Shown here: positions 61,113 to 64,000 of the stretch, in pieces
Layout of the letters: each line of letters opens with the position of its first letter
How positions within the stretch are numbered: the first letter of the stretch is position 1
From: Roseateles oligotrophus
GTDB taxonomy: Bacteria; Pseudomonadota; Gammaproteobacteria; Burkholderiales; Burkholderiaceae_C
Length of the DNA stretch: 64,000 nt
Reading direction: 5' to 3'
Assembly: GCF_014204525.1 (NCBI RefSeq)
Contig: NZ_JACHLP010000001.1
Location: 248,001 to 312,000, forward strand
The notes under the pieces: generated by a model
The model's database searches: none
Seen by the model: only the letters and a program-made list of their open reading frames with translations
Told to the model about the DNA's origin: nothing
Made by a program: the position numbers and the translations under genes

Positions 61113-62798
61113 TCAACGGCCGAAACCGCTGCGGCGCGGGGCGCCACCGGCGGGGCCGGCGCGCTTGGGACCGCGCGAGTCGAAGCCACCCGGGCGGCGA
61201 TCGCCACCGAAGCTGGGCTTGTCGCCGAAGGACTGACGGTCGCCACGGGGGGCAAACGCAGGCCTGTCACCACGCGGCGCGAAACCGCGGTTGTCGCCGC
61301 CACGGTCGAAGGAGGGGCGATCATTGCCGAAGGAAGGCCTGTCGTTGCCAAAGGCCGGACGCTCATTGCCGCGGTCGAACGACGGTGCGCGGTCGAAGGA
61401 AGGACGGGCATCCTGGCGGAAGTCGCCACGGGGGGCGAAACCTTCGGGACGGCCACCTTCACGGACGAAGGGCTTGCCACTGTCGCGATGGAAGGACGGC
61501 TTGCCGCCAAACTTATTGCCACCGAACTTGTTGCCGCCGCCGAAGCCGGGCTTGTTGCCCCAGCCTGCGCCACCGAAGCGAGGGCCGCGATCATCGAAGC
61601 TGCCGGCGGGCCGGGGCGGGAAGATGCGCGGTTCTTGCGTCTTGGGTTCCAGACCTTCGATCTGGGCCGAAGGAATGGTCTGGGTGGTGAACTGCTGGAT
61701 GCGGCGGATCATGGAAACATCATCACGCGTGGCCAGGGTCACGGCCAGGCCTTCACGACCGGCGCGGCCGGTACGGCCGATGCGGTGCACATAGTCCTCG
61801 GCCTTCATGGGCAGGCCGTAGTTGATCACGTGGGTGATGGTGGGCACGTCGATGCCGCGGGCGGCCACATCGGTGGCCACCAGCACGCGCACTTCGTGAC
61901 GGCGCAGCGCCATCAGCACGCGGTTGCGGCGGCCTTGCGGCATGCCACCGTGCAGGGGCGCCACGGCATGACCCAGCTCTTGCAGGCGCTCGGCCAGCCA
62001 GTCGGCGTCACGCTGGGTGCTGGTGAAGACAACGGCCTGGTCCAGGTCCTTGTCGGCCAGCAGATGCTCCAGCAATTGGTCCTTGTGATTGTTGTTATCG
62101 GCCCAGTGCAGGCGCTGGGTGATGTTCTCGTGGGTGTCGGTGTGCGAAGCCACGTCGATGCGCTGCGGATCGCGCATCAGATCATGGGCCAGGCGGCCGA
62201 CGTGGCCGGCGAAAGTGGCGCTGAACATCACGGTCTGGCGCTCGGCGGGGATGCGGTCGGCAACGAACTTGATGTCGTCGATGAAGCCCATGTCCAGCAT
62301 GCGGTCGGCTTCGTCCAGCACCAGGATCTCGACGTTATCCAGCACGCACTTGCCCGATTGCAGATGGTCCAGCAGACGGCCGGGGGTGGCGATCAGGATG
62401 TCCAGCGGGCCGCTCAGCTGGCGGATCTGCAGGGCGTAAGGCATGCCGCCCAGCACGGTAGCGATCTTCAGGCCGGGCACATGGCGGCCGTAGGTCTGGG
62501 CGGCCTTGGCCACTTGCATGGCCAGCTCGCGGGTGGGGCACAGCACCAGCACGCGGGGGCCGTAGTTCTTGCCACGGACGCGCTCTTGCTGAGTCGCGCG
62601 GCTGGCCAGGATCTTGCTGAGGGCCGGCAGGATGAAGGCGGCGGTCTTGCCGCTGCCGGTACGGGCCGAGACCATCAGGTCCTTGCCGGCGATGCCGGCG
62701 GGGATGGCCAGGGCCTGAACTTCGGTGGCGGTTTCGTAACCGGAATCCTTAACGGCACGCAGGATGGACTCGTGCAGGCCCAGATTTTCAAATGTCAT
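61113..62798 (-). CDS. rhlE: DEAD-box RNA helicase, RhlE type
   Basis: The 561-residue helicase has the Q motif, Walker A ARTGSGKT, VLDEADRMLDMGF (DEAD box), FSATF (SAT motif) and HRIGRTGR (motif VI). A Phe/Gly/Arg/Asp-rich tail from about residue 395, with many GxDRPSF and APRGD units, probably binds RNA without order. RhlE-type helicases help ribosome and mRNA remodelling in the cold. ATG 62798 (MTFENLGLHESIL) has an AAAGAAG site. The upstream leader is about 450 bases long. Confidence 0.93.
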   Translation of the reverse strand: MTFENLGLHESILRAVKDSGYETATEVQALAIPAGIAGKDLMVSARTGSGKTAAFILPALSKILASRATQQERVRGKNYGPRVLVLCPTRELAMQVAKAAQTYGRHVPGLKIATVLGGMPYALQIRQLSGPLDILIATPGRLLDHLQSGKCVLDNVEILVLDEADRMLDMGFIDDIKFVADRIPAERQTVMFSATFAGHVGRLAHDLMRDPQRIDVASHTDTHENITQRLHWADNNNHKDQLLEHLLADKDLDQAVVFTSTQRDADWLAERLQELGHAVAPLHGGMPQGRRNRVLMALRRHEVRVLVATDVAARGIDVPTITHVINYGLPMKAEDYVHRIGRTGRAGREGLAVTLATRDDVSMIRRIQQFTTQTIPSAQIEGLEPKTQEPRIFPPRPAGSFDDRGPRFGGAGWGNKPGFGGGNKFGGNKFGGKPSFHRDSGKPFVREGGRPEGFAPRGDFRQDARPSFDRAPSFDRGNERPAFGNDRPSFGNDRPSFDRGGDNRGFAPRGDRPAFAPRGDRQSFGDKPSFGGDRRPGGFDSRGPKRAGPAGGAPRRSGFGR

Positions 62799-63252
62799 AT
62801 CTTCTTTCAACAAAGCTGTGCCCCGCCTGCCGGGCGCGCCAAAAAAGCGCTGATGCAGACGAACGCACACGCTTGACCGCGCACAGCAAAGAAAAGCGCG
62901 CCAAGCCAGTAAGGTCGCCGGGAGAAAGCTCGCGTCGTGCGCCAGGTCTTGATGAGTCGGCAATGGTTTGCCGAGGGTGCCTGGGGCGGCGCCGGGGGAA
63001 CAGTCAAAGCGACGGCATCGCCGCCGACCGAACCCGAAGGGCGTTCAGCGCATCACCCAAGGTGGGAGCTCAAGATCACGACAGATGCAGCCTGAATGAA
63101 TCAGGTCCAAGGCACTGCGCGCTCATCTTGTCACTGCGCGCAAAGCTTCAAATCTTGAAGCGTCTGGGCAGCGGCCTGAACAGAGGTCAGAGGAGACGTA
63201 CGAAATGCAGGAGCAACAAGCACTAAAAACCAAGGCCCGCACTCCAAGCAAG
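62799..63252 (-). other. Long leader region of the RNA helicase gene, no gene seen
   Basis: About 450 bases between the helicase start codon and its likely promoter contain no convincing gene; a 144-codon frame on the plus strand has no protein-like pattern. The stretch includes a small perfect hairpin, GCTTCAA-ATC-TTGAAGC, at 63145-63161. Long leaders are common for cold-shock and RNA helicase genes and may control them. Confidence 0.5.
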
Positions 63253-63258
63253 CCTGCG

Positions 63259-63264
63259 ACTATA
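63259..63264 (-). promoter_or_regulatory. Possible -10 element of the helicase transcript
   Basis: TATAGT on the minus strand matches TATAAT at five of six positions and lies in an AT-rich patch. The -35 region is poor (TTTCCG at 17-base spacing). If used, the leader is about 454 bases long. Confidence 0.4.
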
Positions 63265-63308
63265 GCACACTAGGGTTTTCACGGAAAGTATTTTCTTTGG
63301 AACGCCAG

Positions 63309-63337
63309 GCCGGGGTGTGATTCCATCACGCCCCGGC
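63309..63337 (-). terminator. Hairpin after the SNF2-like gene
   Basis: GCCGGGGTGTGA and TCACGCCCCGGC pair over 12 positions (one G-U) around a five-base loop, 15 bases past the stop of the helicase-like gene at 63353. No T run follows, but the stem is long and GC-rich. Confidence 0.6.
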
Positions 63338-63352
63338 GGCCCGCAGGCCTGC

Positions 63353-64000
63353 TTATTCGGGCAACAAGCTGCACAGCAGGGCCAGCGACTGCATCCAGGC
63401 AGTCAGCGCTTCCCCTTGCAGCAGCCGCTGGCTGGCGTCACCGTCCAGGCTGCACAGGGGCAGCTCGGGCAAGACATCCATGGCCTGCAACATGGCCTGC
63501 TCCAGACCTTGCTGGGCTTGCAGCTGAATCAGCGGCAGGCCGCGCGTGTCCTCCTCGCACATGGCGGACAGACGGCGAGCCAGCAGCTCTTCGCTCCAGG
63601 GCAGCTCCAGATTGATCAGGCCCAGGCCGGCATCCGCGCCTTCGCTGATGAGCTGCAGGCCGGTGGCCGCGGCATCGCTGATCAGCAGCACTTGCACACG
63701 CTCGTCCTCGCGCCAACGGCCTGCCAGCGCCTGGCGCTCGGCCAGGCCTTGGTCGGCGCTCAGCTGCAGCAGCTCGAAGCCCTGGGACTGCAGGCGCCTG
63801 GCCAACAGGCTCAAGGCATCGTCCCACTGGCAGAACACCACCAGGCGCTGTGCGGCCACACCAAGCAGCTCACGCGCCACCGCGGCCACGGCGGCCAGCT
63901 TGGGCGCGTCCGCCGGCAGCTCGGCCGCGGCCGGAGCCAGCAGTTGCGGGCTGATGGCCAGGCGACGCAGGCTCTGTACGGCACGCGCCAGCGCCAGTTG
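63353..64000 (-). CDS. SNF2/DEAD-like helicase, C-terminal part (cut by window edge)
   Basis: Only the last 215 residues are present; the frame is open to the right edge. They form a RecA-like C-terminal helicase domain: RLVVFCQWDDALSLLARRLQ, then LSADQGLAERQALAGRW and motif V-like VLLISDAAATGLQLISEGAD with LINLELPW. The expected motif VI (QRxGRxxR) after LPW is not present and reads LLARRLSAM, so the domain is divergent. The rest of the gene, with the ATPase lobe, is outside the window. Confidence 0.75.
   Translation of the reverse strand, partial: QLALARAVQSLRRLAISPQLLAPAAAELPADAPKLAAVAAVARELLGVAAQRLVVFCQWDDALSLLARRLQSQGFELLQLSADQGLAERQALAGRWREDERVQVLLISDAAATGLQLISEGADAGLGLINLELPWSEELLARRLSAMCEEDTRGLPLIQLQAQQGLEQAMLQAMDVLPELPLCSLDGDASQRLLQGEALTAWMQSLALLCSLLPE

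Noticed and set aside
62792-63226. A 144-codon open frame in the helicase leader
   Set aside because: Composition is basic and repetitive without fold signatures, and its start lies inside the helicase start region on the other strand.

Overview
The window is high-GC, densely packed bacterial chromosome. Gene content points to a betaproteobacterium of the order Burkholderiales, probably the Roseateles/Paucibacter/Rubrivivax side: a PEP-CTERM protein, a DUF2325 protein next to a Mn-type superoxide dismutase, a UbiM-like hydroxylase, ComEC, TrhO, and a quinoprotein alcohol-oxidation locus. I see no rRNA, tRNA, CRISPR array, prophage or transposase. The genus is an inference from gene content only.

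Layout. 1-5.6 kb: the start of a histone-deacetylase-like gene, then an overlapping moxR / DUF58 / transglutaminase / mltB operon. 5.6-13.4 kb: comEC, ridA-dsbB, a ubiquinone hydroxylase, and a Fur-boxed metal and oxidative-stress operon (ZIP transporter, small orfX-like gene, Mn-type SOD) facing a DUF2325 gene that has its own Fur-like site. 13.4-21.6 kb: gamma-glutamyltransferase, a large c-di-GMP sensor with a periplasmic CXXCH motif, the two CoA-transferase subunits, a thioesterase, a PAS-LuxR regulator and a methyltransferase.

21.7-40.3 kb is the most distinctive part: an alcohol-oxidation island built around PQQ. It encodes a PQQ alcohol dehydrogenase whose Asp-X-Asp motif predicts lanthanide use, an aldehyde dehydrogenase with its DUF779 partner, a fused SoxYZ-like carrier, a HiPIP, cytochrome c-550 (PedF type), a XoxJ-like binding protein, a YVTN beta-propeller, a cytochrome b, a sigma-54 activator, and two TonB receptors. 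One receptor is a close match to E. coli YncD/PqqU, the PQQ importer. Three proteins with metallo-beta-lactamase-type folds here, including a PqqB-like one, have lost metal ligands. No pqqA, C, D or E gene is present in the window. Good -24/-12 promoters precede the aldehyde dehydrogenase, the PQQ dehydrogenase and the cytochrome gene, so the locus looks like a regulon of the local activator. In the model, alcohol is oxidised in the periplasm with imported PQQ, electrons leave through cytochrome c-550 and perhaps HiPIP, and the aldehyde is finished by the cytoplasmic dehydrogenase.

40.3-53.5 kb: PEP-CTERM protein, slyX, trhO, an alpha/beta hydrolase, a polar amino acid ABC transporter operon with an embedded desuccinylase-like enzyme, a 142-bp near-palindrome, DUF599, flavodoxin and pirin genes, a LysR regulator, gluQ, a tandem FKBP isomerase and an MgtC protein. 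53.4-64 kb, nearly all on the minus strand: EVE, VOC and WYL proteins, a three-gene SMC complex of MksBEF type without a recognisable nuclease subunit, SirB2, a cold-shock/DUF1294 protein, a DEAD-box helicase with a long leader, and the end of an SNF2-like helicase gene cut by the window edge.

All identifications are from reading the sequence. No database search was run.
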